Source of the DNA: an uncultured Cellvibrionales bacterium
GTDB taxonomy: Bacteria; Pseudomonadota; Gammaproteobacteria; Pseudomonadales; Cellvibrionaceae
Direction of reading: 5' to 3'
NCBI GenBank assembly: GCA_913020115.1
Contig: CAJWBQ010000023.1
Span: 16,247-80,246, forward strand
DNA length: 64,000 nucleotides
Position 1 is the stretch's first letter. Each line of letters starts with the position of its first letter. The notes beneath the pieces are model-generated. The model worked only from the letters and a program-made list of their open reading frames with translations. It did not search any database and was not told the DNA's origin. This document shows, one piece after another, positions 55,471 through 64,000 of the stretch. A program made the translations under genes and the position numbers.

Positions 55471-57108
55471 CTAAGAAAACTGTTTGCCCACCTGCTTCTT
55501 CAAAAACTCGAAACGTGCATACTGTGGGTCTGCCGCCTCCAAACTACCTATGTTTTCTAAGGCTGTTTCACTGAGCTGCTTATAGTCTTCCTGCACGCCA
55601 TTTTTCTTGGTATCCGCCAAAATTGCCTGTACTAAGTTAAGATTTAAACCTATGTGCTTGGGGAATAAATCCAGCGAATTAGTAAATACCATAACAGCGT
55701 CTGGGTACTGCTTAGCTTCATAGTGAGCAATACCCTTTTTCGTCCAGTCCGCCACCTTCTGGCGGCCCTTGGCCGAGATAGGCCCATCGGATATGGCGTC
55801 AACCTTTTCCGTCACTCGCTCATTGTCAGGATTTTCTTTAGCCACGCGCTTTAGAATGGAATTGGCGGCATCTTTGTCCCCGCTACTAATCAGAGATTCA
55901 GCAAAGTCGATGCTCGCCTCAGGACTCAGGTTATGCTCAAGGTCTTCATAGGCCGAACGGGCTTCCGCCATCCATCTCTCAGCTTCGGCATCTTTATGCT
56001 GACCGGCTGATACTCGAGACTTCAGAGACTTCGATTGTAGCTTGGCAGTGCTGTCACAATAAGTTTTCTTCTCAAGCCGCCGCAGCACATCAAATGCTTC
56101 CTTAGCGTATTCTTTACCGCGAATCGTTTCATCGTCTTTACTGGCATCAGCCAACTGACGTGTGAGGTGAAGGTAATCCTCTGGGGATTCAAAACAAGAG
56201 TTTTGACCTAGTTTGATGGTTTTGCGACTGGCTTTGAGTGCAATATCCATATCTTGGTTTTTTTCCGCTAGATTCGACAAGCGGCGCTGCCGCAAAACCG
56301 ACTTAGGAGACACGTCCACGGCCTCTTCCATAGCCTTTTGCGCTTTCACCTGCTCATCACGAGCTAAGTAGGAACTGGCCAGCAGGTCGTGGGCTTCAAC
56401 AAAACGGCGATCTATACCAATAATTTCTTTAAACGTACCCTCGGCATCGTTGTAATCTTTTTCCGCCAATTGTGCCTTGCCCATACCCAACTTGGCCCAC
56501 ATTAAAGGGCGCTCCTCAATCACATTTTCATAAATGTCTTTGGCCGCTGAGTGATTGAAGGTGCGTAAGTACATTTCCGCTTGAATTTGCAAACAGGCCG
56601 AGCGGTAGTTGGTGTCGCCGTCTAATTTTTCACCGCACTGCCCGATTGCCGCCTCGTAGTCTTTGCGGTCAATGGATTCCTTAATATTGTAGAGTTCTTG
56701 GTGGCGAATTAAGGCACGGTCTAAGCGAGTGCGTAGGGAATTTTGCGTGATCGGTTTGGTGACATAATCGTCAGGTTGATATTCCAGAGCACCCAGAACC
56801 ATGTCACGTGCCGACTCGGCAGTAATCATAATAAACATGCTGGTATTGTTGAGTTGATTGCGATGGCGCAATTCCTCCAGCACCTGCTGACCATCTTTAC
56901 CAGGCCCCAGGTTATAATCACACAACACAATATCAAAATGCTTTTGCTGGCAGATTTCAATGGCATCATCACCCGTAGCCACTGTGTCTACGTGCAGAAC
57001 GCCAAAGGTTTTCAACATACGCGAAATAGAACCTCTGATTTCCGACATATCATCCACCACCAGGCAGGTCTTGGTTGCGTAGATTCTCACCAGGTCAATT
57101 TGTCGCAT
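55471..57108 (-). CDS. Response-regulator receiver with TPR repeats
   Basis: This is a 545-residue protein. The ATG at 57108 (MRQIDLVRIYATKTCLVVDD) is preferred to the frame opening at 57165. The N-terminal receiver has phospho-Asp in FDIVLCDYNLGPGKDGQQVL and a Lys in DDYVTKPI. From about residue 145 onward it consists of helical TPR-like repeats (YEAAIGQCGEKLDGD, AKDIYENVIEERPLMWAKLG, AEGTFKEIIGIDRRFVEAHD). It has no DNA-binding or enzymatic output, so it probably works through protein-protein contacts. It lies just after the flagellin gene on the same strand; the cognate kinase is unknown. Confidence 0.88.
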   Translation of the reverse strand: MRQIDLVRIYATKTCLVVDDMSEIRGSISRMLKTFGVLHVDTVATGDDAIEICQQKHFDIVLCDYNLGPGKDGQQVLEELRHRNQLNNTSMFIMITAESARDMVLGALEYQPDDYVTKPITQNSLRTRLDRALIRHQELYNIKESIDRKDYEAAIGQCGEKLDGDTNYRSACLQIQAEMYLRTFNHSAAKDIYENVIEERPLMWAKLGMGKAQLAEKDYNDAEGTFKEIIGIDRRFVEAHDLLASSYLARDEQVKAQKAMEEAVDVSPKSVLRQRRLSNLAEKNQDMDIALKASRKTIKLGQNSCFESPEDYLHLTRQLADASKDDETIRGKEYAKEAFDVLRRLEKKTYCDSTAKLQSKSLKSRVSAGQHKDAEAERWMAEARSAYEDLEHNLSPEASIDFAESLISSGDKDAANSILKRVAKENPDNERVTEKVDAISDGPISAKGRQKVADWTKKGIAHYEAKQYPDAVMVFTNSLDLFPKHIGLNLNLVQAILADTKKNGVQEDYKQLSETALENIGSLEAADPQYARFEFLKKQVGKQFS

Positions 57109-57241
57109 TGGTATCCGTTTCCCTTTTCCACTAGAAGCTACCAGCCAAATAGCCGGTCTTGTCATTATGGCCTAGTGTAGATGAAACAATAGGGGAATGG
57201 AAAGCGCGCTGTTCCTGAAGAACAGAGTTGAGAGGAAGGTC

Positions 57242-58042
57242 TTAGCCCAATAATTTTAACACCAGCGAGCGATCATTATTCGCCTGCGCCTGCAAAGCAA
57301 TGCCGGCCTCTTGCAAAATTAGGCTGCGGGCCAAGACTGAGACTTCGCGAGCAATATCCGCATCTTGTATCCGTGAGCGAGAAGCTTCGGCATTTTCTTG
57401 GCTAATACCCAAATTGTTAATGGTGGATTCTAGACGATTCACCGATGCGCCAAACTCAGTGTCTACACTCGCCACTCTGGCCTGTAAGTCGTCCAATACA
57501 GACAGCGCGCTTTGAGCCCCCGCTGCGCTGCTTAAATCCAATTCGGCCAAGCCCAGATTCACCAGCTCGTCTTGCAAGTTGGCTGTTTGAATTTCGAGCC
57601 CGGAGTCACCGACTTGGATTGATACACTGCTATCACCGCTGAGAAGCGGTACGCCATTAAAATTGCTGTTTTCGGCTATACGAACAATTTCAGCCCCCAA
57701 CTGCTTAGCTTCGGCGCCGATAGCTTCGCGATCTTTATCGTTGAGAATGCCGTTGGCGGCTTGGATGGACAACTCTCTCAGGCGTTGCAAATTTTCAGTC
57801 ATGCTACTGAGGTCGCCACTGGCCGTTTGCGCAAGAGATATGCCGTCGCCGGCATTGCGCATGGACTGAGAGAATTCTGTGATAGAGGATACTAGGCGAT
57901 TACTGATGGCCAAACCCGCGGCATCATCACCCGCTCGATTAATACGCAGGCCTGAGGCTATGCGTTCGCTTGCGCGTGCAGCACTACTTTGCGCGCTATT
58001 AATGTAGCTGGAGGAACTGCTAACGCCCAGATTATTTGCCAT
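57242..58042 (-). CDS. fliC: Flagellin
   Basis: This is a 266-residue short flagellin. The N-terminal D0/D1 region (NSAQSSAARASERIASGLRI, NRAGDDAAGLAISNRL) and C-terminal region (SRIQDADIAREVSVLARSLI) are intact. The central variable domain is almost absent, so the filament core is D0/D1 with a minimal D2. No fliD, fliS, flaG or hook gene is adjacent, so this is a lone flagellin locus. A sigma-28 promoter was not found with confidence in the 134-bp gap upstream. Neighbours are a REC-TPR protein and yqcC-dinG. Confidence 0.93.
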   Translation of the reverse strand: MANNLGVSSSSSYINSAQSSAARASERIASGLRINRAGDDAAGLAISNRLVSSITEFSQSMRNAGDGISLAQTASGDLSSMTENLQRLRELSIQAANGILNDKDREAIGAEAKQLGAEIVRIAENSNFNGVPLLSGDSSVSIQVGDSGLEIQTANLQDELVNLGLAELDLSSAAGAQSALSVLDDLQARVASVDTEFGASVNRLESTINNLGISQENAEASRSRIQDADIAREVSVLARSLILQEAGIALQAQANNDRSLVLKLLG

Positions 58043-58176
58043 AGCTTTGCCTCATTCGAATACCCTATGAACACATTATCCAGATGTACCCCCTAATTCA
58101 ACTGACTTTCTGCTATTAGAAACAGGGCTTTTGAGGGCTTTGGTTATGTCTAAATATGCGCAGGCGAAATACTCGA

Positions 58177-58500
58177 CTAGCTCAGTATCTCGTCTATAGT
58201 TCGAAAAGCTCGAATCAAGCCCTCACCATCGATCGTTTGATTTTTGAAATACTCTGCTGCCATAGGTTCAATACCACAGCGTTTCGGCAGCGCTTCTGAA
58301 GCTTCTAGCAGGCGACTCATTCGCGGCAAAAATATGTGCTGCACCCACTGAGGAAAGCTCATCGTATCAATACAAAAAGGCTCAGTACTTGCCATGGCTT
58401 GCGGAGTGGGAGTCTCGCACTCCCACAGGTACAACCGTCTTAACTCGCCCTCTATGTCAATTAACACCGAGGCTACTTTAAGTGTTCTAGCGGTCATCAT
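58177..58500 (-). CDS. yqcC: YqcC-family protein (DUF446)
   Basis: This is a 107-residue cytosolic protein. The pattern LRRLYLWECETPTPQAMAST, then PFCIDTMSFPQWVQHIFLPR and LLEASEALPKRCGIEPMAAE is that of the YqcC family, whose function is unknown. Its start overlaps the dinG stop by 4 bases (ATGA), so it is translationally coupled to dinG. Confidence 0.88.
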   Translation of the reverse strand: MMTARTLKVASVLIDIEGELRRLYLWECETPTPQAMASTEPFCIDTMSFPQWVQHIFLPRMSRLLEASEALPKRCGIEPMAAEYFKNQTIDGEGLIRAFRTIDEILS

Positions 58501-60626
58501 CTTGAAGCGATATTACGAGTAAAGGGCGGCAGCGAATTTAAAATCGCCTTGCCATAACGACGGCTAATCATCCGGCGATCAAACAAGGTGATGGTGCCTC
58601 GATCTGATTCAGAACGCAGTAATCGACCGCAGGCCTGTACTAATTTTAAGGCCGCATCAGGCACACTAATTTCCATAAAGGGGTTACCTCCGCGCGCTTC
58701 AATCCACTCGGCCAGTGCCGCTTCTACAGGATCGTCTGGAACGGCAAAAGGAATTTTTGCAATCACCACATGAGTGCAATATTCACCGGGCAGATCCACC
58801 CCTTCGGCAAAACTCGCCAGACCAAAAATAATGCTGCCCTTGCCCTCATCGATGCGCTTCTTATGCTGCACGAGTATTTCCTGCTTTGAGCGATCACCTT
58901 GAACCAAAATTAAATCCTGCCAACTGACGGGCAGAGACTCATTGACTTCCTCCATTTGTCGGCGCGATGAAAATAACACCAAAGAACCTTTGCTTTTGTC
59001 GATCATTACAGGGATATGCTTGATCAAAGCCATAGAGTGCGCTTGAGCCTCATTGGCGTCAACGGCTTCAACCGGCACATTCAGTTCAGCGGCCGAAAAA
59101 TCAAAGGGACTAGGTACCACTTGATAGTGGCTATCGCTTGGCGTGCCTGCGCGCATTTGATAGCGATCAAAGCGACCCAATGCGGTGAGCGTAGCCGAAG
59201 TCACTACTGCACCAAAGCAATTCTCCCACAAACTATTACGCAGTGTTCCAGCCGCCAAAATTGGGCTGCTGCACACCTCAAAATCTAAATAACCACTGCT
59301 TTCTACCACGGTGAACCAGCGTGCCGTGGGCACATATTCACTTTTGTCTGGGCTCGCATAACTGGCCCACAAAGATTGATTAGCGGCCGCTCTGGCTTGC
59401 CAACTTCCAAGCAATGTATAGTTTGTCTCCAAATCCACTTTGGGCACTTTACAAAAGCTGTCATCCATTGACTCACTCAATTCTCGCCCCATTTTGTCGA
59501 GTAGATCAGATAGGCGATCAAAATTTCGAGCCAACTCAACAGCCAGTAGTTGAATATTATCGGGAACAACGCCTTGTTCGAAGCGATACCGCAAGGTTCT
59601 TTCGTCAGGCTTAATGTCGTCGGCTAAGTCTTGCAACAAGGGCCACACCAAGTCTTGATGTCGCTTGCACTCCATCAACGCCGCAGGCAGCTGCTCCCCA
59701 AAGTGGTCTACATTCCCCGCGCCACTGATTTGACCCAAGACAATACCCAGCTGTTTGTTGCACTGATCCAGCCACTTTGTTGTACTCTGAACTCGACTGT
59801 GGTGGGCAAAATGGTTAAGTGCTTTATCAGGAAGATGATGGCCTTCATCAAAAATATAAATCGTTTCGGCTGGGTCGGGCAAGATTGCACCCCCGCCCAA
59901 GGCCAAGTCGGCCAGCACTAAATCGTGGTTAGCCACAATACAGTCTACGCTGCCAAGAGAGTCTCTCGATTTTAAAAAGCTGCAGGCCGATACATTTGAA
60001 CATCGACGACCCGTGCACTGTCTATGGTCAGTAGTAACACGGCTCCAATCTTCTTGCTGCACCGTTTCCGGCCAGTTATCTCGATCGCCGTCCCACTTAT
60101 TTCCCGCAAGCGCTTCTACCATAGACTGGTAAATTTTAACGCTCTGCTCCGAAGCCTGAGGTAACTCATCTTCATAGAGAGCCTGAGTGGGGTTCACCGA
60201 ACTCTCATGTTCCATGAGTAGACGATCAATTTTCGACAAGCAAAGATAGCGGCCTCGGCCCTTGGCCAAAGCGAAATTGAATTTTAACTCACTGTGCTGC
60301 TTTAACTCTGGCAAATCTTTGTGAACAATTTGCTCTTGCAAGGCAACAGTCGCGGTAGAGACAACTAATTTTTTTCCTAGAGCTTTGGCAATGGGCAACG
60401 CGGCCAATAAATAAGCCACCGTTTTTCCCGTGCCGGTGCCCGCCTCAACAACACAAACATGCCCTTCTGAGCTGCGTTTTTCTTCGTCGTCGAGTTCAAT
60501 GCCGCCCAAAGTTCGCGCAACTTCCGCAATCATCAACTTCTGACCGTAGCGAGCCTTTAAACCCTTGCTGTCTAGGAAGCGGGTGTAGGCCCCCTGAATC
60601 TCCTGCTTAACTTTTGGCTTTAACAT
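58497..60626 (-). CDS. dinG: ATP-dependent DNA helicase DinG
   Basis: This is a 709-residue superfamily 2 (XPD-like) 5'-3' helicase. The Walker A is VVEAGTGTGKTVAYLLA, the Walker B box is FDEGHHLP, and the late motif is QACGRLLRSESDRGTI. Cysteines for an Fe-S cluster are visible in YLCLSK and CTGRRCSNVSACSF. It unwinds D-loops, R-loops and related structures during repair. Length fits DinG (about 700). yqcC follows with a 4-base overlap. No LexA box was recognised upstream. Confidence 0.94.
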   Translation of the reverse strand: MLKPKVKQEIQGAYTRFLDSKGLKARYGQKLMIAEVARTLGGIELDDEEKRSSEGHVCVVEAGTGTGKTVAYLLAALPIAKALGKKLVVSTATVALQEQIVHKDLPELKQHSELKFNFALAKGRGRYLCLSKIDRLLMEHESSVNPTQALYEDELPQASEQSVKIYQSMVEALAGNKWDGDRDNWPETVQQEDWSRVTTDHRQCTGRRCSNVSACSFLKSRDSLGSVDCIVANHDLVLADLALGGGAILPDPAETIYIFDEGHHLPDKALNHFAHHSRVQSTTKWLDQCNKQLGIVLGQISGAGNVDHFGEQLPAALMECKRHQDLVWPLLQDLADDIKPDERTLRYRFEQGVVPDNIQLLAVELARNFDRLSDLLDKMGRELSESMDDSFCKVPKVDLETNYTLLGSWQARAAANQSLWASYASPDKSEYVPTARWFTVVESSGYLDFEVCSSPILAAGTLRNSLWENCFGAVVTSATLTALGRFDRYQMRAGTPSDSHYQVVPSPFDFSAAELNVPVEAVDANEAQAHSMALIKHIPVMIDKSKGSLVLFSSRRQMEEVNESLPVSWQDLILVQGDRSKQEILVQHKKRIDEGKGSIIFGLASFAEGVDLPGEYCTHVVIAKIPFAVPDDPVEAALAEWIEARGGNPFMEISVPDAALKLVQACGRLLRSESDRGTITLFDRRMISRRYGKAILNSLPPFTRNIASR

Positions 60627-60752
60627 TCAATCTCAATTCCAATAAACATCTCTGTAATCATCCGCTCAATATCACAAGCCGTATTTGTAAAACCTTTAAC
60701 GATAGAGCAAACTGTCAGCCTTCAAGGCTCATAGCTATTCAACGGGTACAAT

Positions 60753-61202
60753 ATGCTGGCAAAACTCCCTAAAGCTTTAATGATGACACTCATTGCCATC
60801 TTAGTAATTTCACTGAGCATTATTGCCACGCTGTTTGCCGCGAATTACATGCGGGACAACAACCTCACCCTGAGCAGCCTGTTTTCTCTAAAAACCTTTA
60901 GTTCAGACAAAACTATCAACAAAAAAAGCTATGATCTTTTTGCCGGCCACTCTTTCTGCGAAGATGCTATTCGAGGGAAAGTCGATGGGAAAATAATTTC
61001 GCTCACATCAGATGACCGGGCGGCAAAAGTTAACACCTATACCAACACCAACATTCTTACCTTCAAAGCCAGCATTGCCCCGGTCAATGAGCAGTTTTTA
61101 TCTGAGCAATATTCAACTCGAGAGTATGACATTAAGTGCTCAACGTCGATCGAGACTAATACCGTGGTGAATTTGAGTATTTTACCTGTTGAAGACCTTT
61201 AA
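60753..61202 (+). CDS. Membrane-anchored small protein of unknown function
   Basis: This is a 149-residue protein with one N-terminal hydrophobic helix (about residues 10-31, MTLIAILVISLSIIATLFAA) and a soluble, probably periplasmic domain of about 115 residues. The soluble part has two cysteines, in HSFCEDA and YDIKCSTS, that could form a disulfide. No family was recognised. Its TAA stop is shared as TTAA with the convergent acyltransferase gene. The 126-bp gap to dinG is divergent and should hold both promoters. Confidence 0.65.
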   Translation: MLAKLPKALMMTLIAILVISLSIIATLFAANYMRDNNLTLSSLFSLKTFSSDKTINKKSYDLFAGHSFCEDAIRGKVDGKIISLTSDDRAAKVNTYTNTNILTFKASIAPVNEQFLSEQYSTREYDIKCSTSIETNTVVNLSILPVEDL

Positions 61203-62362
61203 TCGGAAGAATTTTTCTCCGCTAATTTCGCTGTGACAGGATTAGCGTACATTGCCAAGACTATTTCCTTATGATCAGGAGACATCGTTGACAATCTTGC
61301 CTCAAACTCTCCTAGCGCCAAAGCTTCATCTTCAATGACAAAAGGCAGGTGTTTTTCTGTATAGAGCACTTTGGGCGACTCACCGTGCAACAACTTCCAA
61401 GCAATACAGTTGCTGGCGTGTAAAACATAGTTGCCAATGATTTGCTGGTCAATCTCTGCGACCACCTCACTAGTATCTTGGTAGTTCCCATTTAACACCT
61501 GGCCAAAAGCCACATGCACATGCCCTTTTTGACCGGTAATGCCAGTCGCAATGCTAGCCACATCTTCATGCTCATCTTTTTCATAAGCACCATGGGTATT
61601 GTGTGCATGCAGCTCTCTTGCCTTAGCTTCATCACAGGGATCTAATTCGTATGAAATACTCACTGGGACAATATTTAATTCAGCGATATAGTCAAGCAAG
61701 GGCGCTTTCTTCGCCTTGCTCAAGGCAAACATCCCGACAACCGCCGAATTGGTTTTATCTATGCCGTCTTTGGCTCGCCCTTCACGCTGCGCGATCCAAA
61801 CACTGGCATTATCTTCAACAATCGAATGATGAATATAGCTCGACAAATGTTTTGCCGCTTTTAGTTTGTCACGTGGAGAGGTGGCCGAGCGATTGACAAT
61901 AAAACACTTATTTAAGCGCATTAAATCCGAGACATAAGGCTTTTTCAGCAGATTGTCGCCAATGGCAACACGCAGAGCTTCAAATTGCTGGTTGAACAGC
62001 ACCAAACCCACAAACGCAGGGTCCATAGCAATGTCGCGATGATTACTCACGAACAAATAGGCTTTATTAGGATCGAGCTGATCTAAGCCAGAAAAGGTGA
62101 GAGAACTGGTGGCCTCCACCATCATGACATCCATATAACGCTTTACCAGCGCCTGAACCTCAAAGACCGTTTCAATGCCTTTTAGCTCTCGCTCGAGCCC
62201 CCATTTAACCAAGATCCTGACTAAACCTGGCACTAACTTACTCAGGCGAGGCTGTTTAAGACTTGCAATAGCGTGACAGAATTCAGGGTTCTGAATTAGG
62301 CGGTTTAGGGTGGTGCGAACTTCGCCATCATTAAAGGGGCGAATATCATCAAATTGGGTCAT
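61199..62362 (-). CDS. PlsC-like acyltransferase (glycerol-phosphate acyltransferase family)
   Basis: This is a 387-residue protein. The acyltransferase motif region reads LFVSNHRDIAMDPAFVGLVL, in which the usual H-x4-D becomes HRDIAMD. FIVNRSATSPRDKLKA and WIAQREGRAKDGIDKTN provide the downstream glycerol-phosphate and Gly motifs. It likely acylates lysophospholipid or a related acceptor at the inner membrane face; there is no strong transmembrane helix. It is longer than typical PlsC (about 240), with N- and C-terminal extensions. It lies 53 bp downstream of the PLP-fold gene on the same strand. Confidence 0.82.
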   Translation of the reverse strand: MTQFDDIRPFNDGEVRTTLNRLIQNPEFCHAIASLKQPRLSKLVPGLVRILVKWGLERELKGIETVFEVQALVKRYMDVMMVEATSSLTFSGLDQLDPNKAYLFVSNHRDIAMDPAFVGLVLFNQQFEALRVAIGDNLLKKPYVSDLMRLNKCFIVNRSATSPRDKLKAAKHLSSYIHHSIVEDNASVWIAQREGRAKDGIDKTNSAVVGMFALSKAKKAPLLDYIAELNIVPVSISYELDPCDEAKARELHAHNTHGAYEKDEHEDVASIATGITGQKGHVHVAFGQVLNGNYQDTSEVVAEIDQQIIGNYVLHASNCIAWKLLHGESPKVLYTEKHLPFVIEDEALALGEFEARLSTMSPDHKEIVLAMYANPVTAKLAEKNSSD

Positions 62363-62415
62363 GAATATTCTTATTATTCTCTCAAAAAAGTGCGGCCAAA
62401 CATACCAAAATGCTA

Positions 62416-63615
62416 CTAGCCATTCAAGCGCTTGAGTTCTCGCACAGCTTCATCCAAGGCGTGTATGCCATCACTTAACTGCTCATCACACAGATAGGGT
62501 GCAGGCCCCATGCGCAGCCAGTCTTTCCGATAGTCTGTGTGTACGCCACGATCGCGCATCATTTCACAGAGCCGTTGTGCCTCTGAAGATTTAAAGGCAA
62601 TAAAGCCCCCCAAATATTCAACATCCGCCGTCAGCGAAATTACGTCTGGGTCAAAATCAAACTTTCGGAATTCCTTCGCCAATAAATACAATTGGTGGCG
62701 ATTAATATCATGGAGAAAATCGGGGTTTAAATCCTTTTGTTCAAAGTAATCAAAAACCCAACAGGCTCTAAAATGTGCCAGGGCATCATATGAAGAACCG
62801 TTGAAACAATGCCCGCCTTCGGGATAGGCAATCTTCCCAGATAACGATTCCACATTACCTCCGGTTTGGCGAAAAGGACCTGTAACCATTGGCCGAAACT
62901 TACGGCCGGGCGGCACATGCATAAAAGAATTGCCGTTACCCATCTGACAATAACTGGAGCCACCCCCAATAACAAAAGCCTGCTCAAGATTGTAATCACG
63001 TATTGAAAAAGCCAATACGTTGACACTTTGATAAGCGTCGACCAATAATTCAACACCGTGCTTCTGGCACACCGGCAACAATGTGTCCAACTCCAGTGTT
63101 TGCAAACCTGTTTCGTAACACACCGATGACAAACAAACGGCTGACGTGGCGCTATTCACCTGAGCCTGCAAGCGCTCTACCAGATCACTCGCGGGCTGCG
63201 AGGCCACTTGTACTATCTCGACCCCTTCCTCTTGAAAACGCGCCAACTGACGAGCCAGCACCGGATGTTCGCCATCAGTTGTCACTATTCTAGGCTTCTT
63301 CCGCAGAGGCAGAGCTGAAAAGAAACGTACCATAAGCTCGTGGATATTGGCGGCTAAAGCGATATTTTCGGGGTCGCAATCAATGCGCGTTGCAAAGCCT
63401 CTACGCACAGCGGCCGCTTTGGAAAAGACTAATTCCCAACGCTCTTCACCGTATTTATTCAAAGCTTCCCAATGTTCGGCATAGCCTTTTTCAGCAACAT
63501 CTGGGATAGCCTGATGGACATGCCCCGTTAACATAATACGAGCAGCCACATTGGCGTGACTGTAGTCGCTGGCGATAGCATTGGGGTATTGAGCAAGCTC
63601 TTGAACGGTTAACAT
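62416..63615 (-). CDS. Class V aminotransferase-fold (kynureninase-like) protein lacking the PLP lysine
   Basis: This is a 399-residue protein with the class V PLP fold. D193 in VELLVDAYQSVNV is in the position that contacts the PLP ring nitrogen. The segment where kynureninases and cysteine desulfurases place the Schiff-base lysine reads FVIGGGSSYCQMGNGNS. Cys223 or its neighbours stand in for lysine, and no Lys occurs between about 205 and 238. The reading frame is intact across the site. It may be a non-catalytic PLP-fold protein or use another chemistry. The upstream neighbour is a divergent DUF3549-type gene; an acyltransferase follows. Confidence 0.75.
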   Translation of the reverse strand: MLTVQELAQYPNAIASDYSHANVAARIMLTGHVHQAIPDVAEKGYAEHWEALNKYGEERWELVFSKAAAVRRGFATRIDCDPENIALAANIHELMVRFFSALPLRKKPRIVTTDGEHPVLARQLARFQEEGVEIVQVASQPASDLVERLQAQVNSATSAVCLSSVCYETGLQTLELDTLLPVCQKHGVELLVDAYQSVNVLAFSIRDYNLEQAFVIGGGSSYCQMGNGNSFMHVPPGRKFRPMVTGPFRQTGGNVESLSGKIAYPEGGHCFNGSSYDALAHFRACWVFDYFEQKDLNPDFLHDINRHQLYLLAKEFRKFDFDPDVISLTADVEYLGGFIAFKSSEAQRLCEMMRDRGVHTDYRKDWLRMGPAPYLCDEQLSDGIHALDEAVRELKRLNG

Positions 63616-63732
63616 TGATAGCGGTTCCTCGGAACTTTAAAAAAGACTTATAAGTTAATTAGCAGATAAGCGTCCCTGTTACCAATTATGTACCCGTGTA
63701 CAATAGCACTTTTGGCGTTTAGCAGGCACCCA

Positions 63733-64000
63733 ATGAACCACAATTTCCTAAACCTCTTCGAATTTTTGCAGCACTCTGAGAGCGAATTTAAGCTTTTTGA
63801 ACTAGGTCGACAGATAAGGTCCCTAGATCCAATCGAATTACAGAGATTTGAGTCCAGTCGCCAGCCCTGGCCTTGGCCCTATTTGCAGCAAGCTTGGCTG
63901 GGCTTAGTATTTTGGGGCAAGAACGACAATCAAGCGCCTCAAGTATGGTGCATGCGCTTTCCTCTCGACGAGCAGGGCTTACTGCCACCAGACCAACTGA
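63733..64000 (+). CDS. DUF3549-type protein, N-terminal part (gene runs off the window)
   Basis: The ATG at 63733 opens a frame that is still open at base 64000, giving 89 residues. The visible sequence contains FKLFELGRQIRSLDPIELQR, RQPWPWPYLQQAWLGLVFWG and VWCMRFPLDEQGLL. The pattern resembles the DUF3549 family of Pseudomonas-type bacteria, whose function is unknown. It is divergent from the PLP-fold gene over a 117-bp gap. Only the first part can be judged. Confidence 0.7.
   Translation, partial: MNHNFLNLFEFLQHSESEFKLFELGRQIRSLDPIELQRFESSRQPWPWPYLQQAWLGLVFWGKNDNQAPQVWCMRFPLDEQGLLPPDQL

Overview
The window looks like a chromosomal segment of a marine-type gammaproteobacterium in the Pseudomonadales/Cellvibrionales neighbourhood. 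GC is moderate by eye. The evidence is the gene set: fadBA, a bkd operon with Lrp-type regulators, a Pseudomonas Che2-like chemotaxis cluster with cheD, a GbuA-type guanidinobutyrase, dinG next to yqcC, a DUF3549-type protein, and two TonB-dependent receptors. Assignment below class level is inference. I see no tRNA, rRNA, CRISPR array, transposase, integrase or phage gene. Most stretches over 300 bp without a gene carry only dyads that could be operators.

Layout. 1-6.9 kb: the start of ppc, the proline importer putP, a His/Glu-rich metal-type TonB receptor with a small HxH/CxxC membrane protein, a YkgJ-type Cys-cluster protein, and a tandem DsbA-fold protein. 6.9-10.4 kb: an AraC regulator with a LysE exporter, and an unusual protein kinase. 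10.4-15.2 kb: the branched-chain 2-oxoacid dehydrogenase operon (E1alpha, E1beta, E2), closed by a good terminator and divergent from two Lrp/AsnC paralogues. 15.2-28.1 kb: one long minus-strand signalling cluster of REC-REC-GGDEF, STAS, CheY, CheA, CheW, CheW, a soluble globin-PAS(x5)-MCP, CheR, CheD, CheB and a second MCP. 28.3-32.9 kb: guanidinobutyrase divergent from an acetolactate-synthase-like ThDP enzyme and an MFS permease. 32.9-36.5 kb: HD phosphohydrolase, FMN reductase, a DMT exporter coupled to a shikimate-kinase-like gene, and a LysR regulator. 36.5-39.9 kb: fadBA. 40.2-45.2 kb: an Old Yellow Enzyme with LysR, a roughly 170-bp inverted-repeat element, gabD and another LysR. 45.3-50.4 kb: a 3-oxoacid CoA-transferase and thiolase operon, then a second TonB receptor. 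50.9-55.5 kb: enoyl-CoA hydratase, an AsnC regulator divergent from a group III PLP decarboxylase, a serine hydrolase and a small protein. 55.5-64 kb: a REC-TPR protein, a lone flagellin, yqcC-dinG, an acyltransferase, a kynureninase-fold protein without the PLP lysine, and the start of a DUF3549-type gene.

How it fits together. The metabolic genes describe a cell that burns amino acids, fatty acids and short acyl-CoAs: bkd for Val/Leu/Ile, fadBA for beta-oxidation, scoAB-atoB for acetoacetate, gbuA and gabD for the arginine-derived 4-guanidinobutyrate to GABA to succinate route, and putP for proline. The most striking system is the chemotaxis-like cluster. Its order matches Pseudomonas aeruginosa che2, whose soluble receptor Aer2/McpB senses oxygen through a haem-PAS domain. 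Here the receptor carries a haemoglobin-type globin with the full set of expected haem-pocket residues, five PAS repeats, and a C-terminal DWKEF tail like the Aer2 CheR-tethering peptide. The linked REC-REC-GGDEF and STAS genes suggest output beyond the flagellum.
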